Source: Halocafeteria seosinensis (taxonomy: Eukaryota > Sar > Bigyra > Bicosoecida). From it: a DNA stretch of 25,111 nt. Positions 1-9,568 of this stretch are shown here, one piece after another (the first letter of the stretch is position 1; the number at the start of each line of letters is the position of its first letter). Under the pieces are notes generated by a model. That model saw only the letters and a program-made list of their open reading frames with translations, had not been told where the DNA came from and did no database searches. Made by a program: the position numbers and the translations under genes. Where the stretch lies: NCBI GenBank assembly GCA_001687465.1, contig LVLI01000181.1:1-25111 (forward strand). The letters run 5' to 3'.

Positions 1-145
1 ACGTCAAACCCAGTTTTTGGATAGGCATTGCATCTTCGACGTTCTTTTTGGTAGTCCCCCCTCTTTTGTCGCAAGTTGGTTGAGCATCTTCTCGTCAACG
101 TGAGTACCAGACGTCAAACCCAGTTTTTGGATAGGCATTGGATCT
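1..145. repeat. 35-bp direct repeat, 110-bp period
   Basis: The segment at 1-35 recurs at 111-145 with one mismatch (c at 31, g at 141). It starts ACGTCAAACCCAGTTTTTGG. The left copy is cut by the window edge, so the repeat may be longer or one of a tandem series. The 75 bases between copies are not obviously repeated. No function can be assigned. Confidence 0.85.
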
Positions 146-220
146 AGAGCGTTGCGACGCACAGATACTGTACATTCTTGCCATTGCACTTGAGCGTACC
201 TTTATATTTTTTCTTGGTGG

Positions 221-415
221 TCAACGGTCTTTTCTAACAAATGTTCTAAATACCCCATGAGCATGAGATTGCACAGTGCGTGCGTTCCACCTTGGCGGTA
301 AATATAGATGCACCGGGGGATTTTTGTGATCAACGGTCTTTTCTAACAAATGTTCTAAATACCCCATGAGCATGAGATTGCACAGTGCATGCGTTCCACC
401 TTGGCGGTAAATATA
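221..415. repeat. 86-bp direct repeat, 109-bp period
   Basis: Copy 1 lies at 221-306 and copy 2 at 330-415. They match at 85 of 86 positions; the one difference is g280 against a389. The 23-bp spacer is not repeated. Such near-identity points to a recent duplication. On the minus strand the copies fall in different reading frames, so a duplicated coding exon is not supported. The period is almost the same as that of the separate repeat at 1-145. Confidence 0.9.
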
Positions 416-729
416 AAAGCAAAACCGAATGACAATGACGATAACTACCACTTGGTTACCTAAGGGTCTTCGCAATTCCACGTACGTCAGAGTGGTGTTT
501 GTGTGTTTGTGTGTGAGCTTGAAGGCTATTGTCAACAGCGCAATGATTTCGGGAAATTGTTACTACTTTGCCCCCGCCACCCTTTTTACGGCCTTTTTAT
601 GAAACATAGAACACATTGAGGCTCTATTTAAGTGTCAACGAATCCCTTCACATCCAGCAGCTACCAAATTAGAGGAAAGAAGATACAGGGAATGGTGTGA
701 CGTGTCAGGCCTTGCTCCACTGCAGGGAA

Positions 730-2306
730 ATGGAGGCAATGAAGGGACGCCCCAAGAGACCCAAGTGAGTGATTCCTGAATTCTCATACTCTACATTTGA
801 ACTTGCAATGACATCATTTGCTGACAGACGCTCGGACTCTGCTCGCCAGCAAGCTCAACGTGTGAATGCCAAGAAACTCAGAGAACGACGGAAGGAAGAA
901 GAAAAGCAGCTAGAAGAGAACACGAAGACATTGGAGGAAAACAATGTTATATTGAATGAAATGGTAACGTTTGCTGACGAAGTCCGACGAGGATCGGAGC
1001 CGACAGACGCAGGTCATGCTGCCCTGGAGCGTGGCAGAAGAGCCAGGGCTGACAATGAAGCGGCATATTACTCTACGCAAATCTCCACCAGTTCTTCCGG
1101 AAGCCATAGCACTACCATTACTATGGAGCGAAGTAGTGGAAACATTATAGGTGCGTCCAACAGTCTATCGTTTGGAGGCACTTCCTCAGGAGACGCTAGT
1201 ATTTCGAGGAGTAGGAGTGATCGAAGTGGAACAAGTAAGTTCCTCAGCAAACGGTTCATACAAAGCGGATAAGAAACATCATTGTTTGCTCGCGTTCAGG
1301 TAATTCAGAGGGGAATGTAAGCCCGATTGCTAAGCAATCAGCAGACCATAGATCCCTGGAGACGTGTCCAAACATCAATTTGCGCGAAAGGGAAGGACCG
1401 CCTGAGTGTTTGAGCTGTGGGGACTCCTACGAGTTATTTGTTTTGATTTGCTCCTCATCAAAGCCTCCAAGATTCTTCATCGCGAATGATATTCCGTCTA
1501 CACTCCCACTTTATGCATTGCCAGCGTCTCGCCAGAACCAACCGACCAAGAGTCAGGAGAGTGGGAGAACGACGTTACTTGGGTCGGACTATGATTTGCT
1601 GGCTGAGATTGAAGCGCAAGAGGAGTACTACTACATTACCTCTCCTCACGCAGAAGATAATTATAAAATTCTTTATATATCTTCGGCTCTTTGTGAACTG
1701 CTGTCTATTTCTGACGCTAGCCGAAAACCTGCGGCGTATTCCGCATTCTTCACTGAAGACTGGTCAACTCCTTCAATGGACCACCTTGCCAAGGCGATGC
1801 ACACAGGTTATGAGGTATGGCGTCTTTACTATGTCAGATGTGATGGGCTCTCCAGCATTCGACTGTGTTGCATGTTGCAGAGTCACATTGTCACGGAATG
1901 TAGGGGGGACGGGTCGGCTTCGTTTTGGGCCAGTATTTTGGTCCTGCCGTTGTGCGATAAGACGTATAAGATTGCTCACTGGGTATTCATCATGAGACGA
2001 GTGTCAGTGTCGTATGCTAAAGCATACCGCGGCAAACAGTACGCTATGGTGCAAAACAAAAGCAATGTAAGGTACGAGACGGAGGGATGCTTTCGCGAAT
2101 CGTTCGATTCTGATGCTTCGCTCCCCTTATGGAGCTCTTCAAGGCGCGATCATTCTTGTTCTACGAACTTTGGAGAAGCAGGTTCTCGCTCAGAGACAGT
2201 AGAAGGTATTATCGAACAGAACCGGAAGGTGAAGCTGGCGAATGACTCAGCCAGCGACAACAGCAGAAGTACATCGTCACCTTCAGAGCACCGACCGGAA
2301 AGGTGA
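730..2306 (+). CDS. bZIP transcription factor with PAS-like domain
   Basis: Probable nuclear sequence-specific transcription factor. Exons are 730-764, 828-1234 and 1300-2306; the introns (63 and 65 nt) are GTGAGT..ACAG and GTAAGT..TCAG and keep the frame, giving 482 aa. The first 12 residues read MEAMKGRPKRPK, resembling an AT-hook (GRP core). Residues about 18-58 form a basic region plus leucine zipper: A26, K27, K28, R30, R32 and R33, then leucines at 40, 47 and 54. Counting back from the first zipper leucine puts Gln22 where bZIPs normally carry the invariant Asn. Residues about 235-400 look like a divergent PAS fold, with a core around ILYISSALCELL and a later YVRCDG segment; no LOV cysteine motif is visible. 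The tail is Ser-rich. The bZIP call is good and the PAS call moderate. The start is the first ATG before a consensus donor. Confidence 0.78.
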
Positions 2307-2460
2307 CATGGCACACTTAACGGAAAGAGAATAAGAAGTGTATTACTTGCATCGAAAGGTTTCTTTTGGGGACCAGCTTTCTGGACTACACATCCGCGGG
2401 TATGAACTTCTCGGGTTTCCTCGAGAGACTAAAAGTCTCAATCAGGAATCGGCTCCTGCT

Positions 2461-3720
2461 TCAATCCTCCGGATATCCTTCTTTCGACTCGCATAGCATC
2501 TTTAGGTCGTTTTGCCGCTCCATAACGAAGGGAGATGATTTTTCCCAACAGAATAAATGATGGCCTCTCGTAGGTGACCACGAGGTGACAAACGTATCCT
2601 GCACTTCAAAGAACTCAGTAGAAGACTTTTTTCCGCGCCAATACGGCTCCGTTCAACGTACGGCTGTGTCGCAATTAGCAGGAAGTTGATCAAACGGAAT
2701 ATCGGCTTCATCTTCGAAGCATAAATTGATGTTCTGATACTGTACGGCAGAAATATAAGGAGCCTTTCACTTTCAAACACTGGAGTTTGCATGTATGCTC
2801 ATAATGCACACTTACTGTAACAAACCGGCATCCAATCTTCATGTTTGAGAGTAGCTCTTTGAAATTCCTGATGCTCTCTTTTGTCAATTCCGTGTGAAGG
2901 ACAATACTATCGGCCTCTTTGACGCAATTACACGACCACATGTTACCCCTCCTGAATTCTAAGATTCGATTTTTCCCAAATTTCGAGGATATAGATCTCA
3001 CCCTGACCATGACACCTGGCAGGTACTGTTCGATTCTAAAGTGCTTCGGCATATTCCGTGCCAAATTGCGGCCTGCCTCGCAAGCAATGATTGCTCGAGA
3101 ATAAGCTAATTCTACGCCGACACACTTCTTAAGGTTGGGAAACTGCAGGAAGCTTTGCAGCAGAAGTTTCCCTAACCCGCAGCCGAGGTCCACCAAAACT
3201 GTCGCATGCTTAGCATCTAAATGGAAGGGGTTCATCAATTTTGTCACGCCTGCAAGAAATACCGATATTCTTTCCATTTTGAATGCTACTCGCCGTTCTC
3301 TTACGCACAAGACATACCTGGGGCCAGAATCTCACCGTATAGGAGGCTACTATTATTCGAAGTCGCTTCGGTTTTATCTTTGTCTGATATACACATATGA
3401 CCGTCCGTGTACCCTACCTGTTCAGGTTTGAAGTACCACCACTAGAAAGCAAAGATAAAGCAAGATTGCATCGTACATCCCCATACCTGTATCGCCGGCT
3501 GGCCATATACATCATCGACTACTTGCATCAGGCGCTCTTCAACCTTCGTAAGTCGCAAGAGAATCGGCTTTTCGTCAGGTTCGAATGTCTTTAACGGAGA
3601 GGATGACTCCACGACACTATTGCTTCCTTGCTGCTTCTTATTCTGGCGAGAGCGTCCATTCTCTGCTGTGTTCCGAGATGGATCAGTTTCCGGGTGGAGG
3701 GAACTCTCAGTACAGCCCAT
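2461..3720 (-). CDS. DOT1-like SAM-dependent methyltransferase, lipid-anchor N-terminus
   Basis: Predicted class I S-adenosylmethionine methyltransferase of the DOT1-like type. Minus-strand exons are 3720-3487, 3417-3318, 3249-2816, 2739-2662 and 2598-2461, with introns of 69, 68, 76 and 63 nt, giving about 327 aa. The DOT1-style sequence YGEI lies at the end of exon 2, about 25 residues before SAM motif I, VLVDLGCGLGK (around 129-139), followed by GVELAYSRA. A downstream ADSIVLHTEL segment and MKIGCRFVT match motifs IV/V. The C-terminal TSW after the last intron fits the family. The N-terminus, MGCTESS, is a myristoylation plus palmitoylation type sequence, which suggests membrane tethering instead of the nuclear site usual for DOT1. 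The substrate could be histone or non-histone. The first three exons are solid; the last two joins are the weakest part of the model, and a 48-nt alternative last intron ending at 2614 is possible. Confidence 0.75.
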
Positions 3721-4139
3721 GTTGACGACCTCTATATAACTCTCTTCTCCGAAGAGATCCGCCTACACGTCGCGCTATGAAATTCAAACGTGTGGCAGTT
3801 ATGTCTGGATAATGACTAGAATGCAGAGCATAACACAGCAATTAACCTCTGTGCAAGAGAGTCTCGAGCGGAGTAATTCCGCCAGAAAATCCACAGCCTC
3901 CCAGAAGATATACACGTGTACTATATCACCACCAAATGCACAACAATACGGTCACGCTTGCTACAGCAGTGCTGTCCTGTAACAATTCACTCTCGTCTCG
4001 TTTTGACGTTCTGGGGAATCCGTTCTTTTTGGGAAGGGCGTGTTCGTGACGGAGCAGGGCACCTGACAAAATCTGCAGCAACAACAGCTTCCCCACGTGT
4101 CTGACATAGCTAATTTCAGTCATTTCTATACTATACAAG
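3721..4139. promoter_or_regulatory. intergenic region between divergent genes
   Basis: These 419 bases separate the start of the methyltransferase (minus strand) from the doubtful gene at 4140 (plus strand). CTATATAA at 3731-3738 is only about ten bases from the methyltransferase ATG and is probably too close to act as its TATA box. I see no convincing gene or RNA. It presumably holds the promoter of the minus-strand gene. Confidence 0.4.
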
Positions 4140-4598
4140 ATGAAAAAACATTTGGTCTCAGTCGTATACAAAATACAACCGAATAAGCCCTCCAAAAAGG
4201 GTCCAAGAACGGCATCAGCACGTTCGACCGAACTTACCTCAAGCGAATTGCTACAGGGAACTACAAAAAAGACTACGAGGGGAAGATCAAGGGGAAACTA
4301 CAATCGACTCTTCAATTTGAAGTTGCTCATCCTCGGTTCTGACGTAGGCGGTGACTCCCTAATAGAATGCGCAAGAGTACACATACACTGTTTTTAAAGA
4401 GCTACTCAACATTTGGTACAGGTATGGAAAGCTTTCCAAACCCCAGAAGGCCCATGGTCTATCACACAGCGTGTTCAAGGGTTTCTTCTGCGAGACCGGG
4501 CCGAGTGCCCGGAGAAATGCCTCTGTGATGTTGAAGTTGTTGCGGTGCCACTGACAGCCCACTGTGGCACTTGGTTGATTAAACAACTTGTTTGGTAA
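4140..4598 (+). CDS. doubtful small hypothetical protein
   Basis: Candidate two-exon gene: 4140-4343 and 4422-4598, with a 78-nt intron (GTAGGC..TACAG) joined in phase 0, giving 126 aa. The N-terminal half is Lys/Arg/Thr-rich. The second exon encodes a Cys-containing segment (RDRAECPEKCLCDVE) and ends LIKQLVW just 79 bases before the FAM177 start. No family is recognised. Support is only the open frame, an ATG and an intron of the size typical here. The opposite strand also has open frames over 4359-4732, so the strand is not certain, and the stretch might instead be promoter or 5' UTR of the next gene. Confidence 0.3.
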
Positions 4599-4677
4599 TG
4601 ATTACAAAGGTTATTGTTTTTTATGCTGCTAAAAGTTTCGTGGATCGGATACAAGTGAGAGCGGAAATAGGCGTACG

Positions 4678-5356
4678 ATGGCGGCAGCTCCACAATGGCC
4701 TCCACAAGGCCCTTCAGAGCAGCAACCCACATTTAACGATGCCACAAACGACACAGATAACAGCAGCTTTGATGCAGAGACTCAGGTAAATGGATCCAAT
4801 CAAGATACTGGAAGAGACGGGCAGAGTCAATATACCTCGGACCAAGCAAAAGCGGTATGTGAAGGGCTTGACCCAATTGCTGACCAACTAGGACTACTGC
4901 ATCTCAACATGAGCAGGGTGGTCTAGAGGAAGAGGACGATCGTTACTATTGGGAGAGAGAACCAGAAGAGAATATGTCGGTTACAACGCAAACTCAGTTG
5001 TGGCACCAGGCTCATTGGATGGGAGCCAAAGCAGTAGAGGGTACGCACGAGAGACTGTTAACGACGTTGCGGAATGTCTTAGGGACTACGTTATGCAGGG
5101 ATGGAGGTCGTAGGAGAAGTTTGTGCGAATATATTCGGCTTCAATAACTCTGAGTTTCAAGATATATACAACTCTTACAAGAGACAACAGGTGTGTTCAT
5201 TAATATTTTGGCGTGATGTTAGAAAGTTATTCGAGTGTACCGTGCAAAGAAAATCCCGACGCACAGGAGTGGGAGGAGCAGCAAAAGCAAGCAGAGCGCG
5301 AACGGCTGAAAATGCTTAAAGAAAAGGAACTTGAAAAATTCCGGCAAGTACGTTAG
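4678..5356 (+). CDS. FAM177: FAM177-family protein
   Basis: Exons are 4678-4854, 4917-5040, 5099-5190 and 5267-5356, with introns of 62, 58 and 76 nt, giving 160 aa. The N-terminal 60 residues are polar and Gln/Asn/Ser-rich, followed by an acidic stretch. The diagnostic core lies in exons 2-4: an LWHQAHWMGAKA segment, then VVGEVCANIFGFNN followed by SEFQDIYNSY, then a charged Glu/Lys helix. This matches the animal FAM177 order of W-rich segment, GE-x-ASVLG, PKYQYAIDEYY and poly-Glu helix. The last intron was chosen because its acceptor at 5266 is the only one found that restores the charged-helix frame. Family function is poorly defined; I infer no biochemical activity. A TGTAA sits at 5410-5414, 54 bases past the stop. 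Confidence 0.8.
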
Positions 5357-5611
5357 CATTTGAATGAAAGCCGCAGTTATACCCTGCAGGTGTGAGCAGT
5401 ATCTGTCAATGTAATAACAGAGCCGGAGAACGAGCCCCGAAGAAAATACCTGAGACTCCCCACAAACAGTTTTGAAGCATCCGTGTCCACGACTGTCGTC
5501 GACGCTGATTTTTCAAGGCATTATATCGACCAGCTGTACATACACACACAAACCACAAGTGTAGCCATCTGAGGGTTAGTTTTATCGTTCTCTAATGAAA
5601 CAATAGTTCTG
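5357..5611. other. convergent intergenic region
   Basis: Short 3'-to-3' spacer between the FAM177 gene and the minus-strand gene at 5612-6470. It must hold both 3' UTRs. TGTAA occurs at 5410-5414 in the plus orientation. Nothing else is recognisable. Confidence 0.4.
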
Positions 5612-6470
5612 CTATGCTTCAGAATCCACATTTTCCACGGGTCCCAATGATGCCGTCCACGCTGTTTTTGGCGGGGAATCTTCCGCTTGAGTTACCCCTT
5701 CAGTTCCAGCTACTATGGAATCTCGTATAGTTGGTTTTTGCTCCACTTCAGTTGTTACCCCTTCACTGGTAGACGGCTGGGTATCGGCAGGTACTGTGTG
5801 GATCTTTTTCACAGACTTTACCGGTAGTATAGGCATGGTGTGCGCACGAAAAAAGCTTGAAATTTTCGTGGTTCCGCCGGCCTCCCCAGTGTCGGGATTT
5901 ACGTCGGATTGGTTCGGAGTGAACGAGCTGCTTTGCCCGGAGAAACTCTTGGCGTAAGAGAGTCCTTTGGTTGGCTCTGCTGCGTCCGATGTCGCTCTCA
6001 TTTTCACCTTGCGAACATGCAACGTAAGGCTATCTCGGTGTCGAGCCAAATGTTTTGAACTATGGGTTTTTCTTCCGTATTTTCTCTTAGATTTTCCATC
6101 TTCGCTCTGTCACAACACTTGGAGGGGAACGTTAGAGGGTAAATTTGCAAACAAGGACAACGATTAAATGACTTACACTTGGAGAGCATGGTACTTTATC
6201 TTCATTTTCAAAATTGCTTTGCCTTTGCATGCTCACAGATGTGGTTGATCCATTTCTGTTAGAACTGGTACGACTCTGGGTTGAAATTGAAGAACAGAAA
6301 TCCCCTTGGGTATCTCGATGCGTTCCCGTCGTCCTCGTTTCCGGAGAGGAAACCGACCTGTTTCTTGTGCCTTCAGAAACAGGGAGAACTTCTTTATCAG
6401 CCTGTTCTGCAACTGGTACTGCATCCGGAGTGCTTGACGGTGGAGCGCGTTTACTAGAGCATAATCCCAT
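5612..6470 (-). CDS. disordered protein with acylation-type N-terminus (MGLCSS)
   Basis: Minus-strand exons are 6470-6177 and 6106-5612; the 70-nt intron (GTAAGT..GACAG) joins in phase 0, giving 262 aa. The N-terminus MGLCSSK has Gly2, Cys4 and Ser6, the usual pattern for N-myristoylation followed by palmitoylation, so the protein is probably tethered to a membrane. The rest is Ser/Thr/Pro/Glu-rich and looks disordered, with a basic patch just after the splice (residues about 101-135, including KSKRKYGRK) that could also contact acidic lipids. No catalytic or folded domain is recognised. It may be a membrane-associated adaptor, but that is inference. The ATG at 6470 is chosen over in-frame sequence further upstream because it exposes the acylation motif. 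Confidence 0.7.
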
Positions 6471-7187
6471 TTTGTGACAGGCCTGATGATCAAACACTTG
6501 CAGCCCCAGTTCCAATCTAGAAAAGCCACGAAGGAAGTATTCTATATCACTCTGTTGCCAAATACTCTGTATCCCATTATGATTTCACTCCCTTATCCGA
6601 TACGTATTTATATTTATGTGGGTTCCCTTGGTTCCTCGATGGGTAGGTTTCTGGTACCCCAGTGCTCTTGCGTACTGAACTCTTTCCAGGGATTTCGAAT
6701 TTTAGCAGCCACACAGAACAATAAAGCTTCAGACAGATCCTAGTGAAAGTATGCTTTCACCACAAAGGTTGCAACACACTGCGCGGAGATGCAGAACGCC
6801 GCGGTCCCTCGCCGACTGTCCTGTTAAGTTGCTAACCGACACATGATAAGATAAATGATTCGCTGAAGTGGTAGGGGCAGAAAAACTCACAAGCACATGC
6901 TGATCATCCTGGCTGAGCAGCCTGGGCGAATGGCCATGAAAACTCCAACAAAGGATTGCTTGAAAGTGCAAGACTCCAACAAAAGATTGCTGCGAGTAGC
7001 CTCGGAGTAGGTCGACAGACACTGTCAGACAGCACTTCACACGCACACAGCACTTCCGCAAGCGACCCAACTCACGTTCGAAATATTCCGTAGGATTAGA
7101 ATATGTATTGTATATGTTTAGGCTCTGGAAATTGCCAGTGTCTATTGCAAGTAGTTAAGGGGACATTTGACTCTTGCAGACCCCACG
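6471..7187. promoter_or_regulatory. divergent intergenic region with short direct repeat
   Basis: About 717 bases separate two divergent starts and should contain both promoters. A 19-bp sequence, ACTCCAACAAAGGATTGCT, at 6942-6960 recurs at 6973-6991 with one mismatch, a 31-bp period. CTCTTGCAG just before the SLC26 ATG (ending at 7179) looks like a splice acceptor, so that transcript may have a 5' UTR intron. No gene is supported here. Confidence 0.45.
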
Positions 7188-9568
7188 ATGCCACGGAACA
7201 GAGCCAAACCAGACACAGATCAAGAAGATCCGGAAGGAGGCACGGATGTACGACATGAAGCCATTCTGGATAATCAGCATGGCGACGCTACTGAAAGAAT
7301 CGGAAGCCAGAAGTCTTTTGTGAGGCAAGAACTTATCCGCAGTAGAGCAGTCGTCAATGAGGGCGTGTTCGAAGAATATGCGGAAGTCGAGGAGTATACG
7401 TGCCGCGGAGTTTGGCAGTTTGTAAAACAGTGGTGTAAATCCTCTTATGGTAGGTTCTCATTAAAAGAGTGGCCGCTCAACAAAGTTAGCAGGAAGACTA
7501 TACCGAAAGATATGATTGCCGGCCTGTCGGTTGGTGTACTTCTTATCCCACAGAGCATGGCGTGTAAGTGCCAAAAGCGAAGTATCGAAGTACACGCGAA
7601 GCTGTATTTCAGTGACTTACATCTGCAGATGCATCCTTAGCTGGCCTTCCTGCAGCGTACGGTCTCTATAGTTCTACCGTTCCGCTATTCATTTACACGC
7701 TTCTTGGTTCGTCTACCGTACTAAGCGTCGGTCCCGTCGCTCCGATTGCTATTTTAATTAAAGCTGCCCTAGAAGGAGTGGAAGGAGATCCTGTTCAGAA
7801 TGCACTTACACTAGGATTCATGACTGGTGTGGTACAGCTCTTGTTCGGGATGTTGCGTTTTGGATTCATTGCCAACCTACTATCATGGCCTATCATGAGT
7901 GGCTACACCACTGCAGCTTCGTTCATCATCGTGGTTTCGCAAGTTGAGTCGCTTCTTCAGCTAAGTAAGCTAGTCCGTGATCACGTTGGAGGTATCCGTT
8001 TGATTTGACTTTGATGTGTTGCAGACCTACCTGACAACTCTTATTTTCCCGTAAAAGTTTACTACTCTCTTCGATACCTAGGAACCGCGAATGGTTACTC
8101 TAGCCTTATCGGAATAGTTTCGTTGATTATCTTGTTTTGTTCCAAGTACATTAGCTTCCGGGGCAAAAAGTTGCCAAAATGGTTTCCTATTCAGCTTCTG
8201 GTCACAATCCTGACGGTATTGCTGTCGTACCTCGCGAAACTACATAAGAGCGCGAAGGTAGACATTGTTGGTCACATTCCAAGCGGATTTCCAGAACCCG
8301 CTCTTCCCGACTTGTCACCAAGCTTAGTCAGTAACATGGCCTCTGGTGCAATTATCTTGTCAGTAATTGTCTACGTTGGGAACATATCGTTAGCTACTGT
8401 GTTCGGAAAGGAGAAGGGAGAATCAATTTCTCCTAACATGGAATTGATTGCAGTGGGAGCAGCATGTTTGGGTGGCAGCTTTTTTAGGGCATTTCCTGTG
8501 GGAGGCTCTTTCAGTAGGACAGCAATTAACTATGATTTAGGGGCTGCCACTCCATTGGCTTTGAGCTTCACTGGAATGCTCTTAGTTTGCGTAGTGCTTT
8601 TCCTTGCCCCTCTGTTTGAGTTTCTTCCGACGACTGTGTTGGCTGCCATGGTGATCGCGAGTGTTAAGAGTCTAATCAAATTTGAGGATGCGAAGGCGTT
8701 ATGGAGGAACAGCAAGAGGGATTGTTTCATCTTCTGGGTTACGTTTCTAGCCACGTTATTTATTGGTATCGATAACGGAGTGTTGGCAGCCATGGGGATG
8801 TCTCTGGTTATGCTTCTGTACAGATCTTTCAAACCAAGAGTAGCCGAATTGGCGCGATTGCCTAACACAGACGTATTTATGGATGTCAAGCGTTTCCCGC
8901 AGGCTCAATTTGTCCCTGGGGTCGTTGTTCTGAGAGTGGATGGAGAGTTACACTACGGCAACAGCAACACCATATGCGACTTGTTAAAGCACATTAACAG
9001 GAAAGTAGGAATAGCCCGCAGTGTTCAGGAAGACAGTGACAGTAATGCTGATTTCAAAAGCCGCGGAGAACGCCGAAACTGGGGTGAGGTGCGTGGAATT
9101 GTCCTTGACGGCTGTCGGATTACAGACATAGATGCTCATGCTATGAGAGAATTGCAAGAAACGTTGGAAACTATTAAGAATTCGGGTTATGGCTTAGCTG
9201 TTGTGTTTGCTTCCTTCCCGGGCCCCGTACGAGACAAGATATGGAATTTCGGGTTGCTCCGTGTCTTAGGAGCCAATCACATACACTTAACCGTGCCCAG
9301 TGCTGTAACTGCTATTGTAGGAGATACCGTTGACCTTCCTACTTCTTCTCGTAGCTACAATAAGCAGGCTGTGTACGATGCTTTGTTTCCCGGACGATCG
9401 ATGGATTCCCCTGATGCTACATCAAGCCCGAAGGAAGCTGAAGATGGGAGCTCCAGTGAGTCCAAAGACTCTACCCGTTCTGCTCGTCCGTCAGAATACA
9501 GCATGTATACCCCTAGAACATGGCGAGCGAGTAGCGCGGATGAAAACATCATTGATGAACTTTCATAA
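7188..9568 (+). CDS. SulP/SLC26 anion (sulfate) transporter with STAS domain
   Basis: Membrane transporter for sulfate or other anions. Exons are 7188-7563, 7629-7964 and 8025-9568; introns are 65 nt (GTAAGT..GCAG) and 60 nt (GTAAGC..GCAG), giving 751 aa, within the family's usual range. The first splice rebuilds the SulP signature LLIPQSMAYASLAGLP followed by YGLYSS. Several hydrophobic spans follow, including VLSVGPVAPIAILI, the GYTTAAS segment and FRAFPVGGSFSRTAIN. A cytosolic STAS domain covers about residues 520-675, with GVVVLRVDGELHYGN, RGIVLDGCRITDID and DKIWNFGLL; a charged loop with a Ser/Asp-rich insertion splits its first half. The 120-residue N-terminus is hydrophilic and acidic and the tail is Ser-rich. 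Sulfate is the likeliest substrate by family, but substrate and membrane cannot be read from sequence. Confidence 0.93.

Larger units (their letters stand above)
1..729. other. no supported gene; repeats and upstream region
   Basis: Apart from the two duplications, I see only short frames without ATG starts or family resemblance on either strand. A GT-rich patch lies near 494-516. The last 200 bases are the probable promoter and 5' UTR of the gene starting at 730. The left edge could include the end of a gene lying outside the window, but nothing proves it. Confidence 0.5.

Noticed and set aside
221-535. Minus-strand frame covering the 86-bp repeats
   Set aside because: It has no ATG start, and the two repeat copies are read in different frames, which argues against coding.
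2366-2560. Plus-strand frame downstream of the bZIP gene
   Set aside because: It is antisense to the last exon of the methyltransferase and has no independent support.
4308-4397. Read-through of the 4140 frame gives LKLLILGSDVGGDSLI, loosely like a G-alpha P-loop
   Set aside because: The GKS/T core is absent and a consensus donor (GTAGGC) sits inside the segment, so the resemblance is probably intronic chance.
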